Assembly (NCBI GenBank): GCA_002099365.1
Contig: MSED01000004.1
Span: 2,914,001-2,978,000 of the forward strand
Source of the DNA: Phialophora verrucosa
Lineage: Eukaryota > Ascomycota > Eurotiomycetes > Chaetothyriales > Herpotrichiellaceae
Direction of reading: 5' to 3'
DNA length: 64,000 bases
Part shown: positions 42,946 through 53,222 of the stretch, in pieces
How positions within the stretch are numbered: position 1 is the first letter of the stretch
Layout of the letters: each line of letters opens with the position of its first letter
Translations under genes and position numbers: made by a program
Notes under the pieces: model-generated
Told to the model about the DNA's origin: nothing
The model's database searches: none
Seen by the model: the letters and a program-made list of their open reading frames with translations, nothing else

Positions 42946-43206
42946 CTATTTCTTCCCCGGGATCTTATGACCATCAAACGTCGTATAGCCGGCAGTATAC
43001 AACCCGGAATTGCCTCCAGCAGTGATCGATCCTGCATTCTGATTGCCCGCAACACCAGGTGTATTGGCGGCGAATTTCTCGAACTCCACCCTGTCTTTGC
43101 CGGTATATTTCTTTAGGTCTTCATCCGTGATCTTGGAGGAGCCGTCAGGGTTGCGGCCGTTTTTGAAGTTCTGGAATGCCTTGTATTTGTCGCCGAGGAA
43201 GCCCAT
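42946..43206 (-). CDS. Small conserved fungal protein, function unknown
   Basis: 86 codons, single exon, starting MGFLGDKYKAFQNFKNGRNP and continuing with DEDLKKYTGKDRVEFEKFAA, then a Gly/Asn/Thr-rich tail. The pattern GFLGxKYxAFQNFKNGRNPDG...TDEDLxKYTGK is familiar to me as a small protein found across filamentous ascomycetes, but no function is known to me. The soluble, charged composition argues against membrane localisation. It converges on the monooxygenase gene (120 bp between stops). Confidence 0.7.
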   Translation of the reverse strand: MGFLGDKYKAFQNFKNGRNPDGSSKITDEDLKKYTGKDRVEFEKFAANTPGVAGNQNAGSITAGGNSGLYTAGYTTFDGHKIPGKK

Positions 43207-43996
43207 ATTGGTGTCTGGCCTTTCGCGAGCAAATTGAGATTGTTTTGCGGGGGGGGCGAGAGTTCAATAGATGCCGAAATAGCGGAACGTGATGTTATGA
43301 GACATGGATCCGAAATTCAGACTGGGAGATGTGGCCCAGCCTCATATACCTACATACATCTCTCTCGAGGTTGGGCGGGTGCACCCGACCACCTCCCCGC
43401 ATGACGACCGAGGACATGGCGAGAGGCCAGCTAAAAATAGCATCGCCCTAGACCGTCTAACAACGTGCATTGTTAGGTGCATCTTTCGCCTACTCATCGC
43501 TTCCTGTCAGTAGGACAGAGCGTCATTCGGAAGCAAGCTCGACCAAGCTCAAGCTCCAGCTCCTCGAATGCGAATACGAAGTTGACGAGATTCGAGCAGA
43601 TGTTGGTCGATCATGGTGTTGATGGCGGGTACTGCTGCAATTGCCACCCCGCGCTGCTGCCGCAACGGCTCCTACCCGATCATGGGACCAGACTGATCGC
43701 GATATTCCTTTAGACACTTGTTTACTGGGCGAAGCGAGGACCTTGTCGGATCTCGGAAAGCGAGAATGGAGTGTGAGGAATGGGTGAGAGTATTTAGAGG
43801 AATGCGTCAGTCTGGAAAAGGGGCTCGGCAGAGTTTCCTTGCTGCTCTGCTGCCTAATCGATGCTCGTCTTCTCCTCCAGCCGCGAGGCTGAACTTCCTG
43901 TTTCCTCCTCTTCAACAGTGCGACCCCTACCTCACGAGGCGCCTTCTGTCCGCCGAAATAATGACGCGGCGGCTAGCTAATGACCGGTCCTTTATA
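43207..43996. promoter_or_regulatory. Divergent upstream region
   Basis: About 790 bp between the small conserved gene (minus) and the 622-aa gene (plus). The plus frame of the latter is open back to 43718 with two earlier Met codons, so its start could be farther upstream. The rest shows no gene. Confidence 0.35.
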
Positions 43997-45865
43997 ATGG
44001 CGGTCCCCATGCGATCGTCCCCGCTATCCTCACCTCCACTAACCCAGCCCGTTTCCAGAGAAGTCTCAGCCTCGCAAGAAGGAAGGCAATTTCGACCAAC
44101 CAGAGAACTTCCGTTTGAGCTCGCCCAGCATGTCCAGACGTACCTCGAAGAAGGCCTCTTTACCCAAGCCTTCGACACCTTGCTCTCCGTTGCCGGAAAC
44201 AACGCATCCTCGGCCGATCCCGCAGCACCAGTGACGGTCCCGCCAGCCTCTCACCTTGCGTTGGCAGCAACACTTGCCGTCCATCCGAGCACGACAACAA
44301 GGACGAACGACCGTGAAAAGTGGAATCAAGCAAATTCAGGTCTACGATTGCTCAAACTGATCCACTCTCTCGTTGGCCCTGTCAACGCCCACTTCGCCGC
44401 GGCATTCAGCTTCCGCAAATTCGACCTTCGCTTTTCTCGACGGACTGATAATCGAGCCAGCGACGATGATGAGAATGGAGGAAGTGAGAACATTCTTGGC
44501 GAGGGCGATCTCAACACAACCTACGCCCGCTCGCATAGCCTCTGGGCCCGAGCCGAGGATTTCTGGCAACTGGTAGGCTGGGCGTTCAACTGTGCGTGTT
44601 TACCGGGGATTCACGCCTCACGATGGACCCATTACCGCTTGCTGCTTGAGTTTCTGGTCGACGTGCTCGAGATAGACTGGCGCATTCGCACCAGTGGCGA
44701 AAATCCCTCCCCTGAGGAGTCCTTGCTCTGGCAGTACATCGAACTTGCAACGGGCGGACACGCGCGGGAGAGAAGGATCATTCGTGCTATATTCGCGGAC
44801 GGAAGTGCGCGCTCGGTTGCAGAGTTTCGAGGGATATTCGCCCACGAATTGAAGGAGCTCAAACAGGACGATGGCACGGCCAAGAAGCTCGAAAAGCAGG
44901 ATCATGTGAACATTGATCAGGACATCTACGGCGATTACCTTGGCCAGGAAGATGACGATGTCTCCGACGGGGCTGGAGACAACGGTGACGCCATGAGTAC
45001 GGGCAGCGGCCGGCCTACGAAGCGACTAAGGACAGGAATGAGAACGAGAACACCCTCTGCGTCAAAAAGGGTAACGCCGCGAAGCAGCAACGGAAGTCTC
45101 AGAAGCGCCTACACCGATGCCGACGGAGAGACTACATCTTCCCCATCCTCAGCGCCAACCCTTGGCGACCCATCGTGCATGCTCCTCCGCCTTCGTGTCC
45201 TGCGTCTCCTAACGTGGGTCTCTGCGCACGAGACACTAACCGCCACGTCCCCGACCACATTCCCGGATCTGGAGGAACTCTTTATCCTCTTCGTCGAGTT
45301 CATCCGGCCCTTGCACCTGCCGGTCTTCGCCCGAATAGTACTTCCCTCTCCGTCCCATCCCTTCGACGCCACGACGTTGACGAGCCTATGCGAGTCCCTC
45401 CTCCAGCGCACGCTGGAACATTCCGCCCCCAGCAGACGGAGCATGGTGCTTCTCTCACAGAGCAAACTCGAGGAGGAATATCTCCCGTTTGCGGCCAGTA
45501 AGAACAGCGTCGACGCGAACGCCCGGGTCTCCATCCTGTTGGAGTCATTGACACGCACACTCGCGAGCGTGGGAGCGTTGAAGAAGACCCCCCTCCTGCT
45601 GACCTCGGTGGCTGAGGGAGTCGAGCGGAGGGCGAATAACGTTGCGGATCGGGCGGGACAGAAAGGGCTCAAGAAGGAAAAGGGGAAGAAAAGACAAGGC
45701 GAAGAGGCTGTGGCGTGGGACTGGCTCGTTGAGAGTGGCGCGAGGATATCAAAGGTCGTGGAAGGGTTGGATGGGCATGCCGAAACGACAAGGGTCGGAA
45801 CGGCTTTCTCTAGGGGAGTAGAGGCGTCGCAAGAGCGTGAACAGACGAGCGGGGTCAGCAGGTAG
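43997..45865 (+). CDS. Conserved-looking fungal protein of unknown function, 622 aa
   Basis: A single long exon. The start at 43997 (MAVPMRSSPLSSPPL) is the most likely; Met codons at 43961 and 43718 lie upstream in the same frame. The N-terminal 100 residues are Ser/Pro-rich, then come helical blocks (LAQHVQTYLEEGLFTQAFDT, AEDFWQLVGWAFNCACL, YRLLLEFLVDVLEIDWRIR). A basic segment RPTKRLRTGMRTRTPSASKR looks like a nuclear localisation signal, followed by further helices (LEELFILFVEFIRPLHLPVF, VSILLESLTRTLASVGAL) and a Lys-rich end. The all-helical layout suggests an ARM/TPR-like scaffold, possibly nuclear. I do not recognise the family. Confidence 0.65.
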   Translation: MAVPMRSSPLSSPPLTQPVSREVSASQEGRQFRPTRELPFELAQHVQTYLEEGLFTQAFDTLLSVAGNNASSADPAAPVTVPPASHLALAATLAVHPSTTTRTNDREKWNQANSGLRLLKLIHSLVGPVNAHFAAAFSFRKFDLRFSRRTDNRASDDDENGGSENILGEGDLNTTYARSHSLWARAEDFWQLVGWAFNCACLPGIHASRWTHYRLLLEFLVDVLEIDWRIRTSGENPSPEESLLWQYIELATGGHARERRIIRAIFADGSARSVAEFRGIFAHELKELKQDDGTAKKLEKQDHVNIDQDIYGDYLGQEDDDVSDGAGDNGDAMSTGSGRPTKRLRTGMRTRTPSASKRVTPRSSNGSLRSAYTDADGETTSSPSSAPTLGDPSCMLLRLRVLRLLTWVSAHETLTATSPTTFPDLEELFILFVEFIRPLHLPVFARIVLPSPSHPFDATTLTSLCESLLQRTLEHSAPSRRSMVLLSQSKLEEEYLPFAASKNSVDANARVSILLESLTRTLASVGALKKTPLLLTSVAEGVERRANNVADRAGQKGLKKEKGKKRQGEEAVAWDWLVESGARISKVVEGLDGHAETTRVGTAFSRGVEASQEREQTSGVSR

Positions 45866-46153
45866 AGACATCATCGTGTTGGGGGCTTGCATCATCGCGG
45901 GTGTTTCCTAGACTCTTCAAAGCGATGGTCATATTTCATTGATGCTTAGCCGGAAAGCTCAGCCAAGGGTCTTTGACAGACAAGCGGCTCTAGCAGCTTG
46001 CCACATACGTTGCCTCGGCCCTCTCGTTGTTCATTGCGCTCACTGATGCCTCCAACTAACACTTGCTTGGAATATCATGCTTATCGAAGCCATGCATGGA
46101 CAATCGCAGGTATAGATCCCCTTCCACACAGCACACCTCCGAGACACGCACAC

Positions 46154-48172
46154 TTAGGGTGGAGGTCGCGGTCCGATGATTTGTCTCCTGGCTCCGCCAA
46201 CACCAAGTCCTGGGCCTCCTCGGTTCTGACTATCACCGCCCATATAGCCATACTGATGAACATCCCAACTCTGACCCGGCGCGCTTCCTTCTTGGGTATT
46301 CCGTGCACGTGAAGCTGTATCCCGCTGCGACTCTTCCCACTCACGCTGGCGTTCTCGCTCCCGTTCCATCTCTCTTTCAAGAAGCGATTTCGAGGCCCAG
46401 CCGCCGGCTTTGGTGCGTTGTTGAGATTGTATCCGGCGCTGGTTCTCGAGGTCGACTTCAGCCGTGGTCGAGAAGTCTTGTGGGCGATGAGAGCTGACGT
46501 TGGGTGCAGACGGAGCAGAATTCGTGGCGAGGTATCGGTCGGTGCGGTTTGTGCCGGCCTGATATGCTGCTGGGTCGGGCAGAGGACGAGACGACTGCGG
46601 CGCCTCAGGGCGTGGTGGCTTCGGAGGAGCTTGATCTTGGTTCTTCTGCCATTCTTGCTTGAAGTAGTCTCGCTCAGACGCCGACCAGTCTTCTTCACGG
46701 CCGGTCTGTCCAGGTTGAAGTCTGCTTGGTAGCGCAGGAGCAGGAGGGTCTGGCTCGAAATCTGAAGACGGTACTGGACCTAACCGAGCCGATTGAGTTT
46801 GTCTTTGTTGCGCCTTCATCTCTTCCAGTTGACGCTCCAGTTCCGCAATGCGTTGGCTCTCGGCTGTCTGTTGCTTCACGATAGGTTTGGCGGGTGGAGA
46901 TGGATCAGCGGTGCTCCTGGCTTGGTCGGATTGATACTGGCTGAGGAATTGTCCGTTCAGACGGGCATCGCTGACAGTCCGTTGCCGACCTCTCGCTTGC
47001 ACCATGCGGGCCTCACGTTCAGCGGCATCTTGAGCTTCACGCTCGCGCTCACGTTCGTACTGTAGTTCCCTCCTACGCTGTTCTTCACGGCGCACTCGTT
47101 CTTCTTCCTGGAGCCGCTGTTGTTCCACAGCTCGTTGTTCAGCGGCATCTTGTTCTCGTCGCCGTTGAGTCTCTTCGGCCCATCTGCGCTCCTCTTCTAG
47201 TCTGGCCTGTTGTTCTTCCGCCTCGCGCTGTGCGCGTTGTCGCCTTTCCTGCTCTTCTTGTTCTTGTCGTTTTCGCTCCGCTTCTTCTCTGAGACGTTTC
47301 TCTTTCTCGGCAAGGCTGGGGACGTGGGGTGCCGCAGAAGTGATTTGCCTTCTTGCGCCAAATGCAACGCCTTGATTGCCCTGGCTTGCGCCGCCCATAT
47401 AGCCATATTGATGGATGTTCCACGCTGGAGCGGTCTTGCCTTCATCATCCTTGGAACTCCAGCTGCTTACCGAACCGCCATACGCAAGGCCACCTCGGCT
47501 GAGCGTATTCTTGGTCGGGCTTACGCGGCCGGAGTAGGCTGCTTTGTTTAGAGGGTTGAAGGTGATGGACGGGCTATCGGGAGCTACGTTACTTGTCCCA
47601 CGTGGTCTCGAGCTTGCGGTGGTGGTGTAGGCTGGAGATCTTGGGCCACTGGAGCCTGTTCCTTGCGGACTCATGGTAGATTTGCTCTTCGCTCCCAGGG
47701 TGGTTGGAAAGTTGGATGGATTCAGCTGGTTCGCTCGGCGGCTGAATGCAGCGATGCATTGCAGGACCTGAGCAGGATCTTTAGAATCATAGAGATCGAC
47801 GGTGAGAAATCGGTCGTGAGACGGGAGGTTCAACGGCGGCTTCTCGCAAGCAGTCAGGAAGTGCGAGATGTTCTCCATTTGTACGAAAGGCATGTTAGAC
47901 TCCTTGTATCTGACACCTGATATGTTCGGCGCGACAGCCAAGTTGACGAGTCTGTAAGGAAGCTACGGTTAGCACCAGACTGCCATGTCCATATGGAACG
48001 CTTACTTGCACAGAGCCACACCGTCCTTCAGCGCTTCCATCAAGTCGCCCGAGGCCAGACGCTCTCCGAGTGTGCTTTCGATCCAATTTCGCACTTCATT
48101 GGCAGCACCTGGAGTGTATCGCTCCAAGCGCAGTTTGCGCATGTCCTGGTCCAAACTCGTCACGGAAGCCAT
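46154..48172 (-). CDS. Calponin-homology / transgelin-like actin-binding protein (two exons)
   Basis: Model: complement of 48006..48172 and 46154..47951; 654 aa. A type-3 CH domain spans the 54-bp intron: EVRNWIESTLGERL, LMEALKDGVALCKLVNLA, NISHFLTACEKPPLNLP. Near residue 200, IHQYGYMGGASQGNQGVAFG is a calponin-like (CLIK) repeat; a second degenerate copy (VHQYGYMGGDSQN) closes the protein. Between them lies a 200-residue Glu/Arg/Gln-rich coiled coil and a Pro-rich region. Yeast homologues Scp1/Stg1 bundle F-actin in cortical patches; this version is about three times longer. Upstream, a CTAAC branch and TTCAAG acceptor hint at an intron in the 5' leader. The divergent partner is the NDUFAF2 gene. 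Confidence 0.82.
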
Positions 48173-48493
48173 CGTTGCCGGTGCTGGTGATGTCCGCAGG
48201 CCAAAAGGGTTCGGGCGCTGGCGACTTGAATAGGAAGCAACGTAGAGAAGTCAGTTAGCTAGTCCCTCCAGTACCGAACAAGCCGAGACCGCGTATATCG
48301 ACTGTGAAGACGATGGCCGTGCTGATGCCGTGGGGATGGGTCGAGATGGAGGAATGTGACCGGGGCAGTGCATGCAGGTTGACGTCGATCACCGAGAATT
48401 AATTATGCAGCCTTCCCGCTTGTGGAATTGACGCTTTTGTGACTGAACCTCGACCAAGCCTCCAGTCTTGCAGCCCGCTGCGCGCTCGAGAAG
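48173..48493. promoter_or_regulatory. Shared divergent promoter, CH-domain gene and NDUFAF2
   Basis: 321 bp between two start codons pointing outward. A probable leader intron of the CH gene occupies about 48235-48290. Confidence 0.4.
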
Positions 48494-49114
48494 ATGGGAG
48501 CAATTCGAGATCTATGGCTGAGATGGAAGATGCTCCGTCTGCCCTGGAGAAAGAGATTCTTGGTTGGTACGTGTGAACTTGGACTGAAAGAATGCTGAAA
48601 TCGAATGTCAACTGACATTACGACAGGACAAGACCTCTACGGCAACACTTTCTGGGAATTCAAAGATCAAATAAATCATGGTCAATGGCGGCGCATAGTC
48701 AAAGGCACCCGTCGAGCCACTCTTTCTTCACTTTCAGATGTTCAGATCTCGCCTCAGTGGCACCAATGGCTCCGCTACACTCGTTTTGACGCCCCCACAA
48801 TGCAAGAGCAGGTTGCAGACGTCCAGAGACTCGCCCAGCTGAAGGTCGGGGCAAAACTGGCCGACGAAAGATGGGCTGCAAAGGCCAAATACATTGAGAA
48901 GCCGAAGCCAGCAGCTACCATCGCACTTGCTGGCGATCCAGAGCTGAACAGGATTGAGGCAGAAAACCACTCCAAGCAGCCAGCTCGGGCAGGGAAGATG
49001 AAGAATCATATCGATAGCAATGAGAGCCAGCTGAGGAAAGCGAATGAGACGGCTACAAATCCTGGAGCGACCTGGACGCCGGAAGCCTGGTCACCCGGTG
49101 CCTCGAAAAGATGA
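48494..49114 (+). CDS. NDUFAF2 / mimitin-like complex I assembly factor (two exons)
   Basis: Model: 48494..48566 and 48627..49114; 186 aa. Exon 1 encodes MGAIRDLWLRWKMLRLPWRK, then FLVG; the 60-bp intron (GTACGT...ACGACAG) joins GQDLYGNTFWEFKDQ, then RWRRIVKGTR. The order LWxRWKxLRLPWRRxFLVGxDLxGNxFWEF and P-x-W-x-x-WLRxxRxxxP is the NDUFA12/NDUFAF2 signature. The long charged C-terminal tail after the conserved block points to the assembly factor rather than the structural NDUFA12 subunit. It acts in the mitochondrial matrix in late assembly of NADH dehydrogenase. A decoy ATG at 48605 lies within the intron. Confidence 0.85.
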
Positions 49115-49863
49115 GCCCAGAGTCGTCTACTTTTGAGCTCACCAGCTTGTCTACAACATGGTCATGCTTCCCCAACTTGAACCGACGGTCAATGGCAATG
49201 AGGATGAATTGGCTTCAGCTCCGATCATCATCGATTCGCGACATGTGATGTTCTCCCTGTCTCACAGCAATATCGCCGTGACCCCCAACTCCCCCCAAGA
49301 GCTAGTGTTATGCCATTGCTAGCCTCCAGGCCAATTTTCGCTCCTCCAGCAGCCATTGCCATCAATCCATTCCGAAATGAGGTCGGTATCCTGTTTCTGT
49401 TAGTTCGACGCGAGGCCCACGGATCACCATATCGCATACGAACATTCTGCTAAAGTCTTCCGGCGAACCCATAGGTAAGGTGCCGGATCACTTCGTGGAA
49501 CCCGTGCCGGAGGATCCGGGCTTCTTGACACCCGTGCTATCATAGCCTCCGCGCCCGAGGTCGACGTTTGGCTCGACTGTAGTGGTGAGCGCCATCGCAG
49601 CAAGATTGTTCGAGGGTCTTTGAGAAAGAATGCTGTTCGACCCGAGGTCAAGTGGGAGCTCTTCTTGAGCGAGTGTTATTGGCGTTGGTTGGATGGAATT
49701 GTACTTGATATGATATTTGATCGAGTGGCTTGCTTGGGTCAAGGAATCGGGTAGTACCAGACTTATACCCTTCGACAAGATCTCGTTTGGTGAAGACGCG
49801 AGGAGCAACGTTTGTGAATGACGGGTTTGCACAGGGAAGGTGACATCTCAGTGGCAGCCATCA
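49115..49863. other. Intergenic; a small minus-strand ORF is possible
   Basis: On the minus strand around 49600-49493 a short frame reads MALTTTVEPNVDLGRGGYDS, then GVKKPGSSGTGSTK and stop, Gly/Ser-rich with a GRGG motif. It could be a small protein of the GRGGAGN type, but it is too short to be sure. Nothing else is seen. Confidence 0.3.
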
Positions 49864-50060
49864 ACACAGCCTTCATGAAAGTCAGTCACCACAGCTTTCA
49901 CGAAGGTCAGTCACCTTAGCTTTCACGAAGGTCAGTCACCACAGCTTTCACGAAGGTCAGTCACCACAGCTTTCACGGAGATCAATCACCACAGCTTTCA
50001 CGAAGGTCAGTTACCACAACTTTCACGGAAGGTCAGTCATCATAGACTTTCACGAAGGTC
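49864..50060. repeat. 25-bp minisatellite, about 8 copies
   Basis: Unit CAGTCACCACAGCTTTCACG plus AAGGT, repeated head to tail with few changes (for example GGAG for GAAG). No spacers, so not CRISPR-like. Confidence 0.9.
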
Positions 50061-51112
50061 ATGTCTGGATGTCTAGAAAATCACTGTGAGCTCTGTGGGA
50101 AAGGTGAAATGCTGTTGAAACAATGAAACAGCTCCGTGCCAAGGGCAGTCACTCACTGATCTGTCGCAACCGTCATCGCCGCAACTTCACTCCGGAGTGA
50201 CTCGATCCAGCGATCCAGTTCTTGGCCGAGGGTCAAGAGTCAATGCAAGATCTATGGCTCGCTACTATCCGTTTGACTTGATGGACAAACAGTGATTGAG
50301 CACAATGCCTTGAGCCATTTCGCGCAGTCACTGTGGTCAGTCTCACCGAGTGAGTGCACGCTGGTACAAACAGCGCTGTCCGGCAACCTGTTTACAGTTG
50401 GCTAAGCTCGTGGGATACGAAAGGAGGATTATTCCAACGACCAACCGACGTTTTCCAAACACTTTAGCGGAAAGCACAACTGCAGCTCTTTTGGCAGAGA
50501 TTCCCGAAGAGTGTGTATCTAAGCACACAGTTTGATCGTCTGGCCTCACGAAAAAGCCGCGGCATTGAGGCCGACTTCCTTCCATAAGACAGCCAAGGTT
50601 TATCGGCTCCGTTTTTGTTGCGTTCTCTTTTTGAGGTTGAGACATTTCGGCTTGGGTATTGTCTGCACAATGCTTTGATTCTTGCCTGATCTTGTCCTGC
50701 TTCCCGTGGACAAAAGCATATTCTGGCATGGCTGAGACCACTTTCGGAGACGTCTACGCGCGGATACCCAGTCAACGACGCTCGCGCAGAACTTAGTCGG
50801 CAGCTGAAAACCCCGGCAACGCTCAACGACAAAAGTCTGGAACGCTGCGATGTCATCTTAAGAAAGCTGCCTAGTCGTCTTCACTTCCATTTTGTTTTGG
50901 CGAATCAACCAGTTGCTTGTGCAGTCTTCTTTTTTGTGGGCTGTGGTGGCACGGCATCATCAGCTTGAAACATTCTTCTAGTCGGATTTGCTGACTGTGT
51001 ACTGAGGCTCGTCGATAAAGCCTGAACTTTCACAAAAGTCTTCTCCCGTAACCAAAGGTTCTCCATCTGTCACGCTCAGCCACCACTCGACAACTCAACC
51101 GCATCACTCATC
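50061..51112. other. Intergenic, no gene supported
   Basis: Two overlapping minus-strand frames of 130 codons (50343-50856) lack any recognisable motif. The last 150 bp before 51113 are C/T-rich and probably the promoter of the next gene. Confidence 0.35.
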
Positions 51113-52213
51113 ATGCATCCGCCCCCGGGAACCCTCTGTCCACCTCAGAGACCTCCTCCCATGAATATCCCGTCTCCGAACATGAACGAGGAGCCTGTCT
51201 TCGTCAACTCCAGGCGGTTGAACATCACCTGGCTCGACTGCCCGCCGCCAGACGTGAGCAGTTATTATTCAGACGGCATCGAATACTACTGTTGCTGCAA
51301 CAAGAACTGTGATACTGCTTGGGCCATCCAGTGGACGCCGAGACCGCGAAGAAGACTTGTCTACGGACCGGTGTCTTTGCACACTTACAAAACCTTTGCG
51401 GTTTCTAAGATCTGTATTCGTTGTCAAGAAGTCATCAGGGAGGCAGACGAAGAGCGGAAGAACCAGTTCGAGGAGTATAGAAGAAAACAGGAGCAAGCGG
51501 CGCTGAAGAAGGGGAAGGAGAAGGAGAAGGGGAAGGAGAAGGAGAAGGGGAAGGAGAAGGAGAAGGGGAAGGAGAAGGGGAAGGAGAAGGAGAAGAGGAA
51601 GGAGAAGGAGAAGGAGGATGAAGAAACTCTGATCAAACTAATGGACAAAGAAAATGAGCCTGAAGCCTGGGGCCGTCGAGGCTCGCCGAAGCAGCAAGAC
51701 AATTGCATGATCGACCTCGGACATGTCGGGGCATGCAAGGGTTCGAGCGGACGGCAAACGGTATCGAAGGTGCTATTTCCGCAGGATGAACCCAGCTGCC
51801 CTCTCTGCCGGGAAGATTGCTGCTGCTGTGACCAAACTCCTTCCGAGCGCGCCGTGGTTGCCAAGGGCCAAGCAAAGGTGAAGAGCACATCTGCCTTTGC
51901 ATCAAACCATGAAAATGAGGGAGTCAACCACCGGAAAGAGATGACGAGCTTGACTGAAATGATGACAGCTGAAATGCGAAAGACTCAAAGAGCTCTAGAA
52001 ACCGCCAAGCCGCTTGCCGCGTTTGACGAGGTCAGCTTGAGTCCTCCTCCAGAGCTCATTGAGGATGTGGAAATGTTAGCGCTCAGAGATCCGTCATGGG
52101 ATGTGGTGGTAGAGGAGGATGCGAACGAGGATTGGGCAATTATCAACCACTTTGGGTCAATTGCGATCGAGCACAGAGATGCACATGTGGATACTCCGAC
52201 AGTTCGACCATAG
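51113..52213 (+). CDS. Cys-rich protein with Lys/Glu repeat, function unknown
   Basis: 366 aa, single exon, ATG after a C/A-rich leader (CATCACTCATCATG). The N-terminus is Pro-rich. Residues 55-105 hold Cys pairs (YYCCCNKNCDTAW and KICIRCQEV) that may bind zinc. Residues about 134-168 are KGKEKE repeats encoded by an 18-bp minisatellite. A second cysteine cluster PSCPLCREDCCCCDQ lies near 230, followed by an acidic C-terminus with DWAIINHFG. Orphan-like composition and no family match that I know. The coding-triplet repeat preserves the frame, which supports translation. Confidence 0.55.
   Translation: MHPPPGTLCPPQRPPPMNIPSPNMNEEPVFVNSRRLNITWLDCPPPDVSSYYSDGIEYYCCCNKNCDTAWAIQWTPRPRRRLVYGPVSLHTYKTFAVSKICIRCQEVIREADEERKNQFEEYRRKQEQAALKKGKEKEKGKEKEKGKEKEKGKEKGKEKEKRKEKEKEDEETLIKLMDKENEPEAWGRRGSPKQQDNCMIDLGHVGACKGSSGRQTVSKVLFPQDEPSCPLCREDCCCCDQTPSERAVVAKGQAKVKSTSAFASNHENEGVNHRKEMTSLTEMMTAEMRKTQRALETAKPLAAFDEVSLSPPPELIEDVEMLALRDPSWDVVVEEDANEDWAIINHFGSIAIEHRDAHVDTPTVRP
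51511..51615 (+). repeat. 18-bp purine minisatellite within a coding region
   Basis: GGGAAGGAGAAGGAGAAG repeated about six times with small changes, encoding KGKEKE units. Length is expected to vary between strains in steps of six residues. Confidence 0.85.
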
Positions 52214-53222
52214 CGAGACCATCGGCTGATAGAATTCTTGGAAGTGAGCCACGCTAATATGCTTAAGACGGATATGGATATTCTGAGAGGTGGGAAATGC
52301 TAGCCACTGAAGCTGGAAGCGACGTCTTGGACAGGAAAATCGTCTCAGCATCAAAGATGGGAGACGACAATATCTGAAGGCAGAAGCCAATAGCGCAGAA
52401 ACGGGACAATCCGATGCCTATGCAAGCTGGCTGCACCCTATGTTCATGTTCCCATTCCGGCCATTCTCTGTGCTTGGTGTTCGCCGGTCAATCCCATTGC
52501 ACAAGATTTCCTTCTTTGTTTTCGTCACTTCAAATAGGTAACAGGCCTCAGAGGCACAGCAAGGGTGGAACACACCCGAAGAAGACACCTGGATACATGG
52601 ACACCAACAACATTTCACCTTCGCCGGTTGCTTCTGGTCCCCGTAACTCGTGTTAGGCAACGTGCACAGCTTTTCTCGGCGTTGAATCCAGTATACAACT
52701 TGGATGCCCAATGACGGCTGTGGTATATCGCTACCGGGGTATAATGCCCTGCACCTGAAGATACTGGATAATAAGAAGGGAGCTAAGGTCTTGATGTTTT
52801 CGTGGTTGAGTGTGATTTACAGATGTTCATTAGCCGATACAATTGAGCCCTCACATTGCAAATTCTGGTGGCTCCGATCCAGTTTCTCGGCGAATATAAG
52901 AGTACGAGAAATATCTCCCACCTCATATCTATCCGGCACAACTCGAAGCATGGGTGTGGTGGGTGGAGGATACTATGTAGAGGAGAGTAGAAGTTCCGCT
53001 CGGTACATAAGAGTGAGTACTCGTTCATAATTGCCAGCACGCGGTTTGCTGTATTCGGCATGGTTGCCGAGTCGCAATCAATTACGGAGTACTTGTGCCA
53101 CAGTACTCCGTACGACCTGAAATCTGAGAAGTACAGGCTGGAACGACTACTAAAAGGATAGGCGCTACAGTCTTCGAACAACTGGGCGGCCACTTCTTGC
53201 GATAACTTCTCTGCCAGGAAAA
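52214..53222. other. Intergenic, no gene seen
   Basis: No supported ORF. It contains the inverted repeat at 53084-53111, about 110 bp before the EMC3 start. Confidence 0.4.
53084..53111. repeat. Perfect 10-bp inverted repeat (ACGGAGTACT / AGTACTCCGT)
   Basis: Arms are separated by 8 nt (TGTGCCAC), so the strand can form a hairpin. It lies in the EMC3 upstream region. TACGGAGTA/TACTCCGTA motifs recur in filamentous fungal intergenic DNA; whether this is a protein site or a MITE relic is unknown. Confidence 0.6.

Noticed and set aside
49864..50060. CRISPR-like array
   Set aside because: Units are contiguous without spacers and the host is a eukaryote; it is a minisatellite.
50343..50856. Minus-strand gene of about 130 codons
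   Set aside because: Two overlapping frames of similar length, no recognisable motif and no plausible start context.
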